Shown here one piece after another: positions 42,711 through 51,960 of a stretch of 64,000 nucleotides of DNA. The stretch comes from Clostridium sp. D33t1_170424_F3 (lineage in GTDB: Bacteria > Bacillota > Clostridia > Oscillospirales > Acutalibacteraceae), in assembly GCF_015667585.1 (NCBI RefSeq), contig NZ_JADPEG010000013.1, positions 39,619 through 103,618 of the forward strand, in the 5' to 3' direction. Under the pieces are notes generated by a model. The model was given only the letters and a program-made list of their open reading frames with translations. It was not told the origin of the DNA and made no database searches. Each line of letters opens with the position of its first letter. Position 1 is the stretch's first letter. The position numbers and the translations under genes were made by a program.

Positions 42711-43553
42711 TCAGGCTTCCTTATAAAAAATCACCAGCGTATTCGGGCCGGTGTGGCAGCTCATGGCGCAGCCCGCGCGGGAGGTGAGCACTTCCCGGAA
42801 TACGCCGCTGTCCTTCACTGTCTGCACAACGCTGTCGAACAGGGACTGATCCATGCCGGTGGTGGACACAAACGCGCGCTCCCCGTCGATCCGGGGCCGG
42901 TCCAGCACATAGCGGGCGTATTCCTTCGCCGTCTGGGCAAAATTGCCGCGAAATTTCTTGACCACGCTCAAGACGCCGTGATGGTCCAGCAGCAGGCAGG
43001 GACGCAGTTTCAACAGGTTCGCGCCAAACATCTGCAGCATGGTGGCACGTCCGCCCTTATACGCATATTCCAGCGTATCCAGCAGCACATGCGTGCGGAT
43101 TTTATCTTTCTCTATCAGCATCGTTTCGTAGATTTCTTTTGCGCTTTTTCCCGCGTCCCGCATATCCGCGGCGCGCAGGCACAGCAGTCCCAGCGCACTG
43201 CTCAGGGTACAGGTATCCACCACATAGACGTTGTCAAATTCCTGCGCGGCCAACAGGGCGTTTTGATAAGAGGAAGAGAATTTGCCGTTCATCGCCAGAT
43301 GCACCACGTCGTCGCCGTTTTCCACCAGCCGTTTAAACAGGGCAAAAAAGTCCGCCGGCGGCGGCGCGGAGGTAGTGGGCAGCTTCCGCGTGCGTGCAAA
43401 GCTTTCAAACAGATCGTCCGGATTTACCTCAAATACGTCGCGCAGGTTTTTACCCTCCAGAGAGAGGTACAGAGGAACCACCTCGATCCGGTATTGCTTG
43501 TATAGGTTCGGGAACAGGTCACAGGCGCTGTCCGTTGTAATACTGACTGCCAA
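42711..43553 (-). CDS. DegV-family fatty-acid-binding protein (copy 2)
   Basis: A 280-residue paralogue of the neighbouring DegV protein. The start is a TTG at 43553, giving an N-terminus LAVSITTDSACDLFPNLY (initiating as Met), with CAGGAG 8 bases upstream; the longer frame from 43805 is rejected. It contains LPTTSAPPPADFFALF, RMLQMFGANLLKLRPCLLL-like ATMLQMFGANLLKLRP and SCHTGPNTLVIFYKEA. It is the first gene of the DegV pair and is probably a FakB-type acyl carrier for fatty-acid activation. Confidence 0.92.
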   Translation of the reverse strand: MAVSITTDSACDLFPNLYKQYRIEVVPLYLSLEGKNLRDVFEVNPDDLFESFARTRKLPTTSAPPPADFFALFKRLVENGDDVVHLAMNGKFSSSYQNALLAAQEFDNVYVVDTCTLSSALGLLCLRAADMRDAGKSAKEIYETMLIEKDKIRTHVLLDTLEYAYKGGRATMLQMFGANLLKLRPCLLLDHHGVLSVVKKFRGNFAQTAKEYARYVLDRPRIDGERAFVSTTGMDQSLFDSVVQTVKDSGVFREVLTSRAGCAMSCHTGPNTLVIFYKEA

Positions 43554-43774
43554 AATTACCACTCCTGCCGTGCAAATTGTTTTTCCATTATAGCATCGGA
43601 ACCGGCTGTTTTCAATCGAAGTTGCGTCTTTTCCATCATGCGCGGAGGAATTTGTTCGCATATCGAAATGGCAGTTGTATTTTTGCCCGGTTTTGTGATA
43701 TGATGTTAGAAACTGCGGCTTTAAACTCTCCGGGCAGAAATTGCCCGGACTTCGATAGGAGAGCGAGTGAATCG

Positions 43775-44989
43775 ATGAGAAAAACGACCCGAAACAAACG
43801 GACAAAAAAAGCGGCGGCCCTGTTGTTCGCCCTTGCCTTTGCCGTTTCGGTCTTTGCCGTCACGGCGTTTGCCACGGAGGTCCCTGTCACGGACCCCAAC
43901 ACGCAGACCGCGCCGGTAGAACCCACCCCGGATCCGGTAACGCCGACTCCGGACCCGGCAGACCCGACGGTGCCGGGGATAACCGATCCCATTCCCCCGG
44001 TGACGGACCCCAACGCGCCGTTCGACCCGAACGCACCCGTGACTTCTCCGGGTGAAACGGACCCGAACCTTCCTCCGGTTGTCGACCCGAATGACCCCAA
44101 CGCCTCAGTCCCATCCGGCGACCCGCTGAACCCCGACGGCACCGTCAGCCTGCCGTCCGGCAGTGAAGGGGAGGGAGACGGCCTGTCCTCCGGCGAAAGC
44201 AGCGAATCCGAGGAACCGGCCGAACCGGTTGAGCCGGCAGAGCCGACCCCCAGCAAAAAGCCGGTCGACAATGTGCCGACAGATAACGCGGAGATCAACC
44301 GCAACGCCTCCCGCGCGGCGGCGGCGGTCAGCGATCCCGATATGCTCTCCTCTCAGGACTGGAGCGAACTGCTCACCAGCGGGACCGTCAGCGGCCCTTC
44401 CGATGGAACCGTCTTCAATAATGTCTCCGGCGGCAACGTACGGCCCGGTACTCCGGAGGAGCAATCGGAACACAGCGGCGGCGTTTCGACCGCTTTGATC
44501 GCGGGCATCATTCTGATTGTCCTTGGACTGGGCGGCGTCGGCGCTTTTGTGTACCTGCAGTTCTTTGCCGGAAAGCGCCAGGACGAAGACTTCGTCTACG
44601 ATACCGGCGAAATCACCGAATTTATGGATATCAGTTCCGACAGCAGCGGCGAACAGCAGCGGGAGGGCTACCTGCCCGCGCAGGAGGACGAGAACGCTGA
44701 AATCAGCGACGAATTGTTCCAGCGCGCCGTGTCCGGTCCCGCATCCGATCCCACGGCAGAGACAGAGGCGATTCCGTTGGACGCGATCCCCAAGGAACCC
44801 GCCGCGTCCGTGCCGTTGGAAATCGCACAGCCGGACGTGAAGTTCCGCGGCAGCATCACGCCGGAGGAGGCCTCCGCTTCAGCGGAACCGATCGACGAAA
44901 ACACGCCGTACAGCTTCAAGGTAGAAGTGATGGAAGACAACAAGGACAAGGACGGAAATTTTGATTGGGATTCCTTCTTTGACAATTGA
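43775..44989 (+). CDS. Membrane-anchored surface protein with Pro/Asp-rich ectodomain
   Basis: A 404-residue protein. The N-terminal signal peptide (AAALLFALAFAVSVFAVTAFA, ~15-35) precedes a long low-complexity region rich in Pro, Asp, Thr and Glu (~36-170, with repeated DPN and TP-DP steps). A single membrane helix (TALIAGIILIVLGLGGVGAF, ~239-260) is followed by an acidic cytoplasmic tail of about 140 residues. The tail's pattern (EFMDISSD, DELFQRAVSG) suggests a binding partner inside the cell. AGGAGAG precedes the ATG at 43775. No family recognised; a wall-spanning sensor or scaffold is one guess. Confidence 0.75.
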   Translation: MRKTTRNKRTKKAAALLFALAFAVSVFAVTAFATEVPVTDPNTQTAPVEPTPDPVTPTPDPADPTVPGITDPIPPVTDPNAPFDPNAPVTSPGETDPNLPPVVDPNDPNASVPSGDPLNPDGTVSLPSGSEGEGDGLSSGESSESEEPAEPVEPAEPTPSKKPVDNVPTDNAEINRNASRAAAAVSDPDMLSSQDWSELLTSGTVSGPSDGTVFNNVSGGNVRPGTPEEQSEHSGGVSTALIAGIILIVLGLGGVGAFVYLQFFAGKRQDEDFVYDTGEITEFMDISSDSSGEQQREGYLPAQEDENAEISDELFQRAVSGPASDPTAETEAIPLDAIPKEPAASVPLEIAQPDVKFRGSITPEEASASAEPIDENTPYSFKVEVMEDNKDKDGNFDWDSFFDN

Positions 44990-45030
44990 TCAAAAACGGT
45001 GAACCGCATAAAGCATCTGAAATGAAAACA

Positions 45031-45077
45031 CGGCGTTCCTGCCCGGCTGAATCAGCCGCGTGGGAACGCCGCTTTTT
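45031..45077 (+). terminator. Terminator of the surface protein gene
   Basis: CGGCGTTCC (45031-45039) and GGAACGCCG (45063-45071) pair, with an inner stem CGGCT/AGCCG, followed by CTTTTTAC. Confidence 0.8.
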
Positions 45078-45236
45078 ACGAAAGGATAAGAACAGGCGCC
45101 TGCTTCTTGCCTCTAAAGCGGCGCATCGGCTCCGGAACTCTGCAACTACAGGGGGCGGGGCGCATGAATTCATTGTCTATATGCTCTTTGCTGTTGAGAC
45201 AAAGGCAAAACGTATTATTGCGAAAGAATAAAGCGT

Positions 45237-45623
45237 CTATTTTTTCTTCTTATTAACATAAAACGATTGCAATGATTTTTCTAATTTGAGTTTTTCATAA
45301 AACCCCACTGCCTCCGGCTGCGCGCCAAAAAACAACGATGTTGGAGAAATATTTATCGCGCGCCGCATCAGTTCTTTCCCGATCCCCTGTTTTTGGTATT
45401 CTTTTAAGACAAGTATTTCTGATATTGTGCCAAACAGATAACCATCGGTTAAAATACGGACACAACCAATCAGCTTCTGATGATCCCATGCAGTAACATT
45501 GATCGTTCTGCCTATGGCTTCCTGCATCAACTTTGTATCATAAGAACCGGGCCATACCTGATTTGCCATTTCAATAAAAACATCCGCCCTCAGCCCTCGA
45601 TCATCATCGATATAATGAATCAT
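45237..45623 (-). CDS. Small GNAT acetyltransferase
   Basis: A 128-residue GNAT domain containing LIGCVRILTDGYLFGTISEIL and EILVLKEYQKQGIGKELM, the standard acetyl-CoA loop, and AVGFYEKLKLEKSLQSF near the end. AAAAGGAGGATGCT precedes the ATG. It is AT-rich compared with the flanking genes and stands alone; the substrate is unknown. Confidence 0.85.
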   Translation of the reverse strand: MIHYIDDDRGLRADVFIEMANQVWPGSYDTKLMQEAIGRTINVTAWDHQKLIGCVRILTDGYLFGTISEILVLKEYQKQGIGKELMRRAINISPTSLFFGAQPEAVGFYEKLKLEKSLQSFYVNKKKK

Positions 45624-45798
45624 AGCATCCTCCTTTTATATCTGTTTGATTCGCCTCGTATCTGCAATGGATATTCATTCTTGAACAGATTTTACGCCGC
45701 ATATGTCGGCTGCATCGCGCCTTCCTATGCGGTAAAGGAATATGAAAGCTTACAATATATGTGCGTTTTGTTGCAACACGTGGTTTCCCTGTCCGGTT

Positions 45799-46002
45799 CT
45801 ATTCCTCATCAAATTGGAACAGTTCCTCCACCGTAGTATGAAACACGCTGGCGATATCCATCGCCAGCTTGAGAGACGGATTGTATTTCCCATTTTCCAG
45901 ATGGCCGATGGTTTCCCGCCGAACGCCGACCCGGGCTGCCAGCTCCTCCTGTTTCATCCCCATTCGTGCGCGGTGTTCGCGAAGCTTTGTTTTCAGCGTC
46001 AT
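45799..46002 (-). CDS. XRE-family small transcriptional regulator
   Basis: A 67-residue Cro/C1-type protein, essentially only a helix-turn-helix domain: REHRARMGMKQEELAARVGV, then RRETIGHLENGKYNPSLKLAMDIA. It is the standard partner of small membrane proteins in Firmicutes. Its ATG lies inside the 3' end of the membrane protein gene (4-bp overlap), so both come from one transcript and the regulator probably binds the palindrome over their promoter. Confidence 0.88.
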   Translation of the reverse strand: MTLKTKLREHRARMGMKQEELAARVGVRRETIGHLENGKYNPSLKLAMDIASVFHTTVEELFQFDEE

Positions 46003-46364
46003 TCTCCCACCGGCTCTCTTTTCTCTTTATACTCGCGATAGGAAAGAACCAGCAGAAACAACAGCTCGCTGATTGTCAGCGTGACTGCCAGCCCGCCAAT
46101 CAAAAACGACGCGGGATTCCCGACGCGCCAGTCCTGCATGACAAGCCCGCAGGCGATGACCGCCGAGGATAGCGTCATCTCTGTCAGGAAGCCAACAAGC
46201 CCCGCCTGCTTTACATTTTCCCAAAACAGCTCGTCGGGAACAACGCGCGCATAGGTGAAAAAGACAAAGTTGGCAAAAAAGCTGAACAGGATCGGACTGG
46301 AACAGAGGAATCCCAGAAAACCGATCAGACCCAGAAACCCCAGGCAGGCAAATTTGTTTTTCAT
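45999..46364 (-). CDS. DUF3796-like membrane protein
   Basis: A 121-residue protein with four hydrophobic segments. The start MKNKFACLGFLGLIGFLGFL and PDELFWENVKQAG match what I recall of DUF3796 proteins, which are typically encoded with a small XRE regulator as here. AAGGAGGAGAGAAA precedes the ATG. A role in sensing membrane-active compounds is sometimes suggested for such pairs, but it is not established. It is the first gene of the two-gene operon. Confidence 0.75.
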   Translation of the reverse strand: MKNKFACLGFLGLIGFLGFLCSSPILFSFFANFVFFTYARVVPDELFWENVKQAGLVGFLTEMTLSSAVIACGLVMQDWRVGNPASFLIGGLAVTLTISELLFLLVLSYREYKEKREPVGE

Positions 46365-46401
46365 TTTCTCTCCTCCTTGTGTGAATTATTTCTATCATTA
46401 T

Positions 46402-46436
46402 GTGATAAATATATCACCTATTAATTACTTTGTCAA
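46402..46436 (-). promoter_or_regulatory. Promoter with operator overlapping the -10 (DUF3796/XRE operon)
   Basis: On the minus strand, TTGACA (46431-46436), a 17-bp spacer and TATATT (46408-46413) form a near-consensus promoter. The palindrome GTGATAAATATATCAC (46402-46417) covers the -10, fitting repression by the XRE protein. Confidence 0.78.
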
Positions 46437-46676
46437 CGCTTTCTTTTCGCATGCCGCTGCATTTAAATAAAATACCAGGCTATTGCAGAATCCGTTCCCT
46501 ATGCAAAGCAGCCAAGCAAACATGTCAAACGGCCGCGAAAGTATATTAAAAGGCCCGTAACATCCGTTTAAAAAGGATTTTACGGGCCTTTTAACATGTC
46601 ACTCTACAAAGGAACTTCTTTTATAACATGTTTTCAAATACACTTAGTATTAATTTTACCAATATTTCTATTTGTA
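46437..46676. other. Intergenic region between the XRE operon and nadE
   Basis: Contains the hairpin listed at 46549-46593 and AT-rich spacer. I see no gene. Confidence 0.5.
46549..46593 (-). terminator. Terminator downstream of nadE
   Basis: AAAAGGCCCGTAA pairs with TTACGGGCCTTTT over 13 bp, continuing into an inner ATCC/GGAT stem. The A/T flanks allow action in both directions. It lies about 85 bases after the nadE stop. Confidence 0.75.
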
Positions 46677-48587
46677 TTACAGCGTTTCAATTTCCTCCAG
46701 CCAAATACGGGCGCTCGCATCGCTCGGCATGCGCCAATCCCCGCGCGGAGAAAGCGCCACACGCCCAACCTTTGGCCCATCCGGCATACAGGAACGCTTG
46801 AACTGCTGCGCAAAGAAGCGGCGGTAAAAGGTGTACAGCCATTTCTTTACGGTCGCCGCATCGTACACGCCCGCGAAGGCGCGCAGCGCCAGACGGTATA
46901 TCTTGCCCGGTGCAAAACCAAAACGCAGCATATAATACAGGAAAAAGTCATGCAGCTCGTACGGGCCGACCAGGCCCTCCGTCTGTTGGGCAATCTCCTC
47001 CCCTTCCGGCGGCAGCAGCTCCGGACTGACCGGCGTATCCAGAATATCCTTCAGCACCGCACCCAGCGCGCCGCCCGCCCGTTCCGCCGCATAGCGTACC
47101 AGATGACGCACCAGTGTTTTCGGCACGGAGGCGTTGACCCCGTACATCGACATGTGGTCGCCGTTGTACGTCGCCCAGCCCAGGGCCAGCTCCGAAAGAT
47201 CGCCCGTGCCGACGACCAGCCCGCCGGTCTGGTTGGCAATATCCATCAAAATCTGCGTGCGCTCACGCGCCTGCGCGTTTTCATACGTCACATCGCGCAC
47301 CGCGGGATCGTGCCCGATGTCCCGGAAATGCCCGCTGACCGCTTCCCCGATCGGCACCGTGCGGAAATCCACCTTCAGCAGCTCCGCCAGCTTTTCGGCG
47401 TTGCCCTTTGTGCGGCCCGTGGTGCCGAAGCCCGGCATTGTCACAGCCAGAATTCCCTTGCGCGGCAGGTTCAATGCGTCAAACGCGCGCACCGCCACCA
47501 ACAGGGCCAGGGTAGAATCCAGCCCGCCGGAAAGCCCCAGAACCACACTTTTGGCCCCGGTGTGGGCCAACCGGGTTTTCAGACCCGCAGCCTGCACGCC
47601 CAGAATGGTTTCGCACCGGTCGGAAAGGTCTGCCGAATTGCCGGGAACAAACGGCTGCTGTGCAATATCAGACGTCAGTTCCAGCTCCGGTATCGCCATA
47701 GAGAACGACACGGACGTCCCGCCCGACAAATTTGTCCAGGTTGTTGCGCGGCGGCGCTCCTGGCGCAGACGCTGCAGGTCAACCTCTGCCGTAAGCAGCC
47801 CCGTGCTGAAGGCTTTGCTTTCCTTCAGCAAAATGCCGTTTTCCGCAATCAGGTTGTGACCGGCAAACACCAGATCCGTGGAGGATTCGCCTTCCCCCGC
47901 ATCGGCATAGGCGTAGGCACAGAATAAGCGGGCGGATTGACCTTGCACTAAGCTTCTGCGATACTCCACCTTGCCGACGACCTCATCGCTTGCGGAAAGA
48001 TTCAGCATAACGGCCGCACCGTGCTGCGCCATATGCACACAAGGCGGCTCCGGTACCCAGAGGTCCTCACAGATCTCTACACCCACGATCATGTCCGGAC
48101 ATTCCACACAGGAATAGAGCAGCTCCCGGCCCAGAAGGGCCTGCTGCCCGCAGAAGGTAACGGGAACCGGCCGATCCGCCGGCGGCGCGGCGGCAAAATA
48201 GCGCGCCTCGTAAAACTCGCTGTAATTGGGAATATGGCTTTTAGCCGTCAAACCGAGCAGCCTGCCTCTGCAAAACACGGCGGCTGTATTGTACAGCGAC
48301 GCGCCGAAGGCCGCAGGCAGGCCGACCACCGCCAGTACGTCCAGCTCTTTTGTTTCCTCCATCAGCTCCCGCAGAGCCTGTTCCGCAGACGAAAGCAGCG
48401 TTGCGTCGTGGAACAGGTCGCCGCAGGTGTAACCTGTCAGGCACAACTCCGGAAATACCACTGCACTCGCGCCCTGTGCCGCCGCATCTTTTACCAATTG
48501 TAATATTCGTTCTTTATTATACTTACAGTTCGCCACTTTCACGCGCGGCGTCGCCGCCGCGAGCCGTACAAATCCGTCATTTTTCAT
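46677..48587 (-). CDS. nadE: NAD+ synthase (glutamine-hydrolysing)
   Basis: The last step of NAD synthesis: amidation of nicotinic acid adenine dinucleotide using ATP and glutamine. The 636 residues combine an N-terminal nitrilase-type glutaminase (FPELCLTGYTC with the glutamate, a lysine near LTAKSHIPNYSEFYE, and the nucleophilic cysteine in VGVEICEDLWVP) and a C-terminal synthetase with the PP-loop VVLGLSGGLDSTLALLVAV. The ATG at 48587 has AAGGGGA upstream; a longer frame from 48683 is rejected. Length is normal for the fused form. It is a single gene. Confidence 0.96.
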   Translation of the reverse strand: MKNDGFVRLAAATPRVKVANCKYNKERILQLVKDAAAQGASAVVFPELCLTGYTCGDLFHDATLLSSAEQALRELMEETKELDVLAVVGLPAAFGASLYNTAAVFCRGRLLGLTAKSHIPNYSEFYEARYFAAAPPADRPVPVTFCGQQALLGRELLYSCVECPDMIVGVEICEDLWVPEPPCVHMAQHGAAVMLNLSASDEVVGKVEYRRSLVQGQSARLFCAYAYADAGEGESSTDLVFAGHNLIAENGILLKESKAFSTGLLTAEVDLQRLRQERRRATTWTNLSGGTSVSFSMAIPELELTSDIAQQPFVPGNSADLSDRCETILGVQAAGLKTRLAHTGAKSVVLGLSGGLDSTLALLVAVRAFDALNLPRKGILAVTMPGFGTTGRTKGNAEKLAELLKVDFRTVPIGEAVSGHFRDIGHDPAVRDVTYENAQARERTQILMDIANQTGGLVVGTGDLSELALGWATYNGDHMSMYGVNASVPKTLVRHLVRYAAERAGGALGAVLKDILDTPVSPELLPPEGEEIAQQTEGLVGPYELHDFFLYYMLRFGFAPGKIYRLALRAFAGVYDAATVKKWLYTFYRRFFAQQFKRSCMPDGPKVGRVALSPRGDWRMPSDASARIWLEEIETL

Positions 48588-48650
48588 ACAGGGTCCCCTT
48601 TCATATCGTTTGTTCACAAGGCCGCCGGGGTAGAAACCGGCAAAAGAGAA

Positions 48651-48701
48651 CGGGCGACGCTGCCTGCCGCGCACATCGGGCACGGCGGGACAGCATCGCC
48701 C
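48651..48701. other. Imperfect hairpin upstream of nadE
   Basis: GGGCGACGCTG and CAGCATCGCCC form an imperfect stem around a GC-rich loop between nadE and the GT2 gene. It could end the GT2 transcript, but the T-run is weak. Confidence 0.35.
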
Positions 48702-48718
48702 GGAAAAACATTCTGTTT

Positions 48719-49699
48719 TCAGCGTACGGAAAAATCCTTTTCCAGCTTTTTATCCGTCGGCACGCAGACCACATCGGGGAGCTGCGGACAGGCGGCGTCA
48801 AAATTGTCCGCTGTATAATGGCGCATCGCGCGATTGATACGCTTCATATTGCTCAGACAGCCGCGCATGGATTTTCGATTCTTGTACAGGCGCAGTACAT
48901 ACCAGTAGCAGCACATGGAGGTCTTGCGGGTCAGTGCAAGATAGCTCTTTTTGTACTGGGCAAACTGGCCGCTTTTCTCCAGCGAAAGACGCACCATTGC
49001 CACCGCGCGGATAAAATCGTTGATCTTATTGGCGTTGATGGTCGCCAGCGTGCTGGTGCTGTGCTGATTATAATAGTAAAGCGGTTCGTCCAGTACCGCC
49101 ACCCGGTCCACATGCGCAAATACCCTGTTTGCGGTCGCCATATCCTCAAATGCAATGCTCGGGAAGGTGATATCGTAATCCGTAAACAGGCTGCGGCGGT
49201 ACATTTTATTCCACACCAGGCTTTGAATCTGGGTATCCCGCAGCAGCTTGTTCATGGCCTCTTCACGGGTCAGGACGCCGCTGCAGCGGAAGGGGTATTC
49301 AAACGTAAAGCCTGAGGTTGGGAAGCGGTAATAGTAGTAGCAACAGGCAATCTGCGCGTCGTTTTCCATGCAGGCCTGGTGCAGCCGCTCCAGAAAATTG
49401 GGCGCCACATAGTCGTCGCTGTCGATGAAGCAGATATATTCGCCGCGCGCCAGGTTCAGGCCCCGGTTGCGCGCCTTGGACATTCCTTTGTTTTCCTGAT
49501 CGACCACGGTGATGAAATCGTATTTTTCTTCGAACTCTCTTAGTATGGCCAACGAGCCGTCAATTGAACCGTCGTTTACCGCGATAATCTCCCGGTCCTG
49601 AAAGGTCTGTTCCACCAGGCTGGTGAGACATTGTCGCAAAAACTTTTCCACGTTGTAAACGGGAATGACGATACTGACTGCCGGTGTTTTTGCCTGCAT
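48719..49699 (-). CDS. Family 2 glycosyltransferase
   Basis: A 326-residue GT-A-fold enzyme with VSIVIPVYNVEKFLRQCLTS, IIAVNDGSIDGSLAIL, GMSKARNRGLNLARGEYICF and the DxD motif IDSDDYV. It transfers a nucleotide-activated sugar to a glycan or lipid acceptor at the cytoplasmic face. Residues ~220-326 are helical and basic. No polysaccharide gene cluster surrounds it, so the acceptor is unknown. GGGGCTGTCTGAAC precedes the ATG. Confidence 0.9.
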   Translation of the reverse strand: MQAKTPAVSIVIPVYNVEKFLRQCLTSLVEQTFQDREIIAVNDGSIDGSLAILREFEEKYDFITVVDQENKGMSKARNRGLNLARGEYICFIDSDDYVAPNFLERLHQACMENDAQIACCYYYYRFPTSGFTFEYPFRCSGVLTREEAMNKLLRDTQIQSLVWNKMYRRSLFTDYDITFPSIAFEDMATANRVFAHVDRVAVLDEPLYYYNQHSTSTLATINANKINDFIRAVAMVRLSLEKSGQFAQYKKSYLALTRKTSMCCYWYVLRLYKNRKSMRGCLSNMKRINRAMRHYTADNFDAACPQLPDVVCVPTDKKLEKDFSVR

Positions 49700-50016
49700 G
49701 TTCAGACAGCCCCCTTTCTATCACTTATTTCTATCCTGTTTTTCAATCTTTCGACGTCTTTATTCTTACAAATTCAGTGGGAATTGTCAAGCGTTCGGAC
49801 AAATTTGGCTGCTTCCTTATTTTACCCAAAAGATAAAATCTTATAAAAATCATTTTTCTTCCATGCTGTTCGGAAAGCGCTCAAGAACCGGGAACCCGCA
49901 GTTGTTTTTTATTACATCAGAAAAATCACCGGATTTTCCACCTCTGAACGTAACAAAAAATCCTTCCTGCCGGGTTAACCGGAAGGCACTTAAAAGTCGG
50001 TAACCGTCGCTGTTTT
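49700..50016. other. AT-rich intergenic region between GT2 and the VanW gene
   Basis: I see no gene. The region holds the GT2 upstream flank and the VanW terminator at 49956-49986. Confidence 0.45.
49956..49986 (-). terminator. Terminator of the VanW gene
   Basis: CCTTCC (49962-49967) pairs with GGAAGG (49981-49986), with a small inner palindrome; ATTTTTTGTT follows on the minus strand. Confidence 0.7.
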
Positions 50017-51768
50017 TCAAACTGTAGGATTTACCTGCGTCTGTTGCTCGGGCGGAATGGCGTCCGGCGCGGGAGTGACGGACTGCGCCGCGTCTCCGCC
50101 TTCCGTAACGGGCGTTTCCGGCGTCTGTACGGGCGGCGTTTCCGGATTGACCGGCGTTTCTGCGGGAGGCGTGCTGCTCGGCGTCTCGGGCGTTGGCGTC
50201 GCCGGGGCGCTGGGCGTTTCCGCCGGAGGCGTACTGCTGGTCGGCTGGCCGTTGACCGGCTTGCCGCTGTCGTTGACCAGCGTCGCGGTTGCCGGATCGG
50301 TATCCGGCCCAATGGAATAATAAGCCGGCGCGGGGCGATAATACGAGTTCGGCAGTTTCTCTGTCTTAACCACCTTGCCGTCCTTATAATACACGCGCTG
50401 TGCGGCGGCGCGGTAACCCTCTCGGGCCTTGGCGTCCAGCCGCATGGTTCCCTTCGCCATGGATTTATCCACGGTATACTTGGGCGTACTGGTTGCCGGA
50501 ATCACCTCCGTTTGCTGGGACGTGATCTCAATCTTGTCGTACTCCGGCGACTGGTAGCCGTAAATCGCCGCCGTAAGGGTCTTGCCCTCCATGGTTGTGT
50601 ACAGATACATCGGGTAATTTGTCGTATTCTTGAACTTAAAATCCAACGCGCCGTAGCTGACCGCCGCATCCTGTCCGACGGGACAGTAGGTGGATTTGAT
50701 CGAATGGCTGGAGCGCTCCACGATCTCGCCATTGGCGCGAAGCACCGCGCCGTAAAGTGTGGTGCTGGTCTGGCAGATGCCGCCGCCGTAGGACGGGACC
50801 AGCTTGCCGTTGACAATCGCGTTTGCCTGCAAATAGCCGTCGTCCTTGCTGCAGGCTCCTACTTTGTCAAAATAGGAAAAGGTTTCTCCCGGCCCCACGA
50901 CCGTTCCGTTCATCGCCTGCATCGCAAGCTTCATATTGTGATTGCCGTTGCTGGTATTGGTGGACTTGGTGCTGTAGACGCCAATTTTCTTCATGTTGGC
51001 CTTGAGGTCCGCCGCTGTGACGGTGAAATGCTCTTCCTTGACCGGAATTGTGACGCTCCCTGTGCGCTCGTTTTTCAGCACGGACTCCACTGAGGCAGCC
51101 AGCGCATCCACATCCACCTGCCGGCCGTTCTGGCCCTCCGCAAAGGTGAAGGTTTCGCTGGACGCGTCAAAGCTTTTGACGGTCGCATTTTGTGCCGCCT
51201 GATTCAGTTCCTTTGTCAGCTCGGTCAATTTTTCCTTTAATCCGGTCATTTCCGGCGAAGCGGTGATGGAAAAAGTTTTCGGCTGGGTCTCCAGCTCCGC
51301 AATCATCCGGGCGCGCTCCGCTTCGTCCTCTTCGGAGCGGGCGTAATCGTATGCCTCCCGGAGCACTTCCTCCGTGTTGTATGTAAAGGTCAGATCGTCC
51401 TTTGTCAGCTCCCAGCTCTTGCCCTCATATTCCATTGTGACGCGGCAGTCCGCGCCGAGCGCCGGCTCCACATCCTTCAGCTTTGCGGCGGCCTCCTCCA
51501 TGGTCATGCCGCCCAGATCGACGCCTTCCACGACGACGCCTTTATAAAAGGTATCGTCTGCCAGCTGCGACTGCGGCAGGCTCTCCGGCTGGGATTCCAT
51601 CCCATCCGTGCGGAGCATGCCGATGCCCGCGCCCACCAGACAGATGATCGCGACCGCCGCCAATACGCAGCCGCCGATGATCCACCATTTCCTCTTATCG
51701 CCAACGGGCGCGCCGGAATAAATCTCGCGTCCGTTGTCCTGTTGATTTCTGTAACGATTGCCGCCCAT
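50017..51768 (-). CDS. VanW-family membrane-anchored cell-wall protein
   Basis: A 583-residue protein with one N-terminal membrane anchor (WWIIGGCVLAAVAIICLVGA, ~29-48). Residues ~75-270 contain two peptidoglycan-binding-4-like repeats (YKGVVVEGVDLGGMTMEEAA). Residues ~270-400 form the VanW domain (GPGETFSYFDKVG, SYGGGICQTSTTLYGAVLRA, ERSSHS). The C-terminus (~500-583) is a Pro/Thr-rich tail with TPPAETP repeats. Related proteins occur in vancomycin-resistance clusters and as wall proteins in Bacillus and Clostridium; the biochemical role is not settled. AGGAGGAACAAT precedes the ATG, and a good promoter lies about 80 bases upstream. Confidence 0.92.
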   Translation of the reverse strand: MGGNRYRNQQDNGREIYSGAPVGDKRKWWIIGGCVLAAVAIICLVGAGIGMLRTDGMESQPESLPQSQLADDTFYKGVVVEGVDLGGMTMEEAAAKLKDVEPALGADCRVTMEYEGKSWELTKDDLTFTYNTEEVLREAYDYARSEEDEAERARMIAELETQPKTFSITASPEMTGLKEKLTELTKELNQAAQNATVKSFDASSETFTFAEGQNGRQVDVDALAASVESVLKNERTGSVTIPVKEEHFTVTAADLKANMKKIGVYSTKSTNTSNGNHNMKLAMQAMNGTVVGPGETFSYFDKVGACSKDDGYLQANAIVNGKLVPSYGGGICQTSTTLYGAVLRANGEIVERSSHSIKSTYCPVGQDAAVSYGALDFKFKNTTNYPMYLYTTMEGKTLTAAIYGYQSPEYDKIEITSQQTEVIPATSTPKYTVDKSMAKGTMRLDAKAREGYRAAAQRVYYKDGKVVKTEKLPNSYYRPAPAYYSIGPDTDPATATLVNDSGKPVNGQPTSSTPPAETPSAPATPTPETPSSTPPAETPVNPETPPVQTPETPVTEGGDAAQSVTPAPDAIPPEQQTQVNPTV

Positions 51769-51844
51769 ATTGTTCCTCCTGTGTTGCGATCGGCCTCTAT
51801 CGGATAACCCTTAAAGACAATTTGATACATTCTAATGTCTTTAT

Positions 51845-51873
51845 ATCATATATCCTTTTCCGCCAATTGTAAA
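51845..51873 (-). promoter_or_regulatory. VanW gene promoter
   Basis: On the minus strand, TTTACA (51868-51873), a 17-bp spacer and TATGAT (51845-51850). Confidence 0.68.
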
Positions 51874-51960
51874 GTTACAGCTTTATCACCAATCTGTCCC
51901 CTTTTTGATTGGATAACAGAAATTCCCCCTGTTTCTTGTTGAATCGCCTCCAAACTATGT

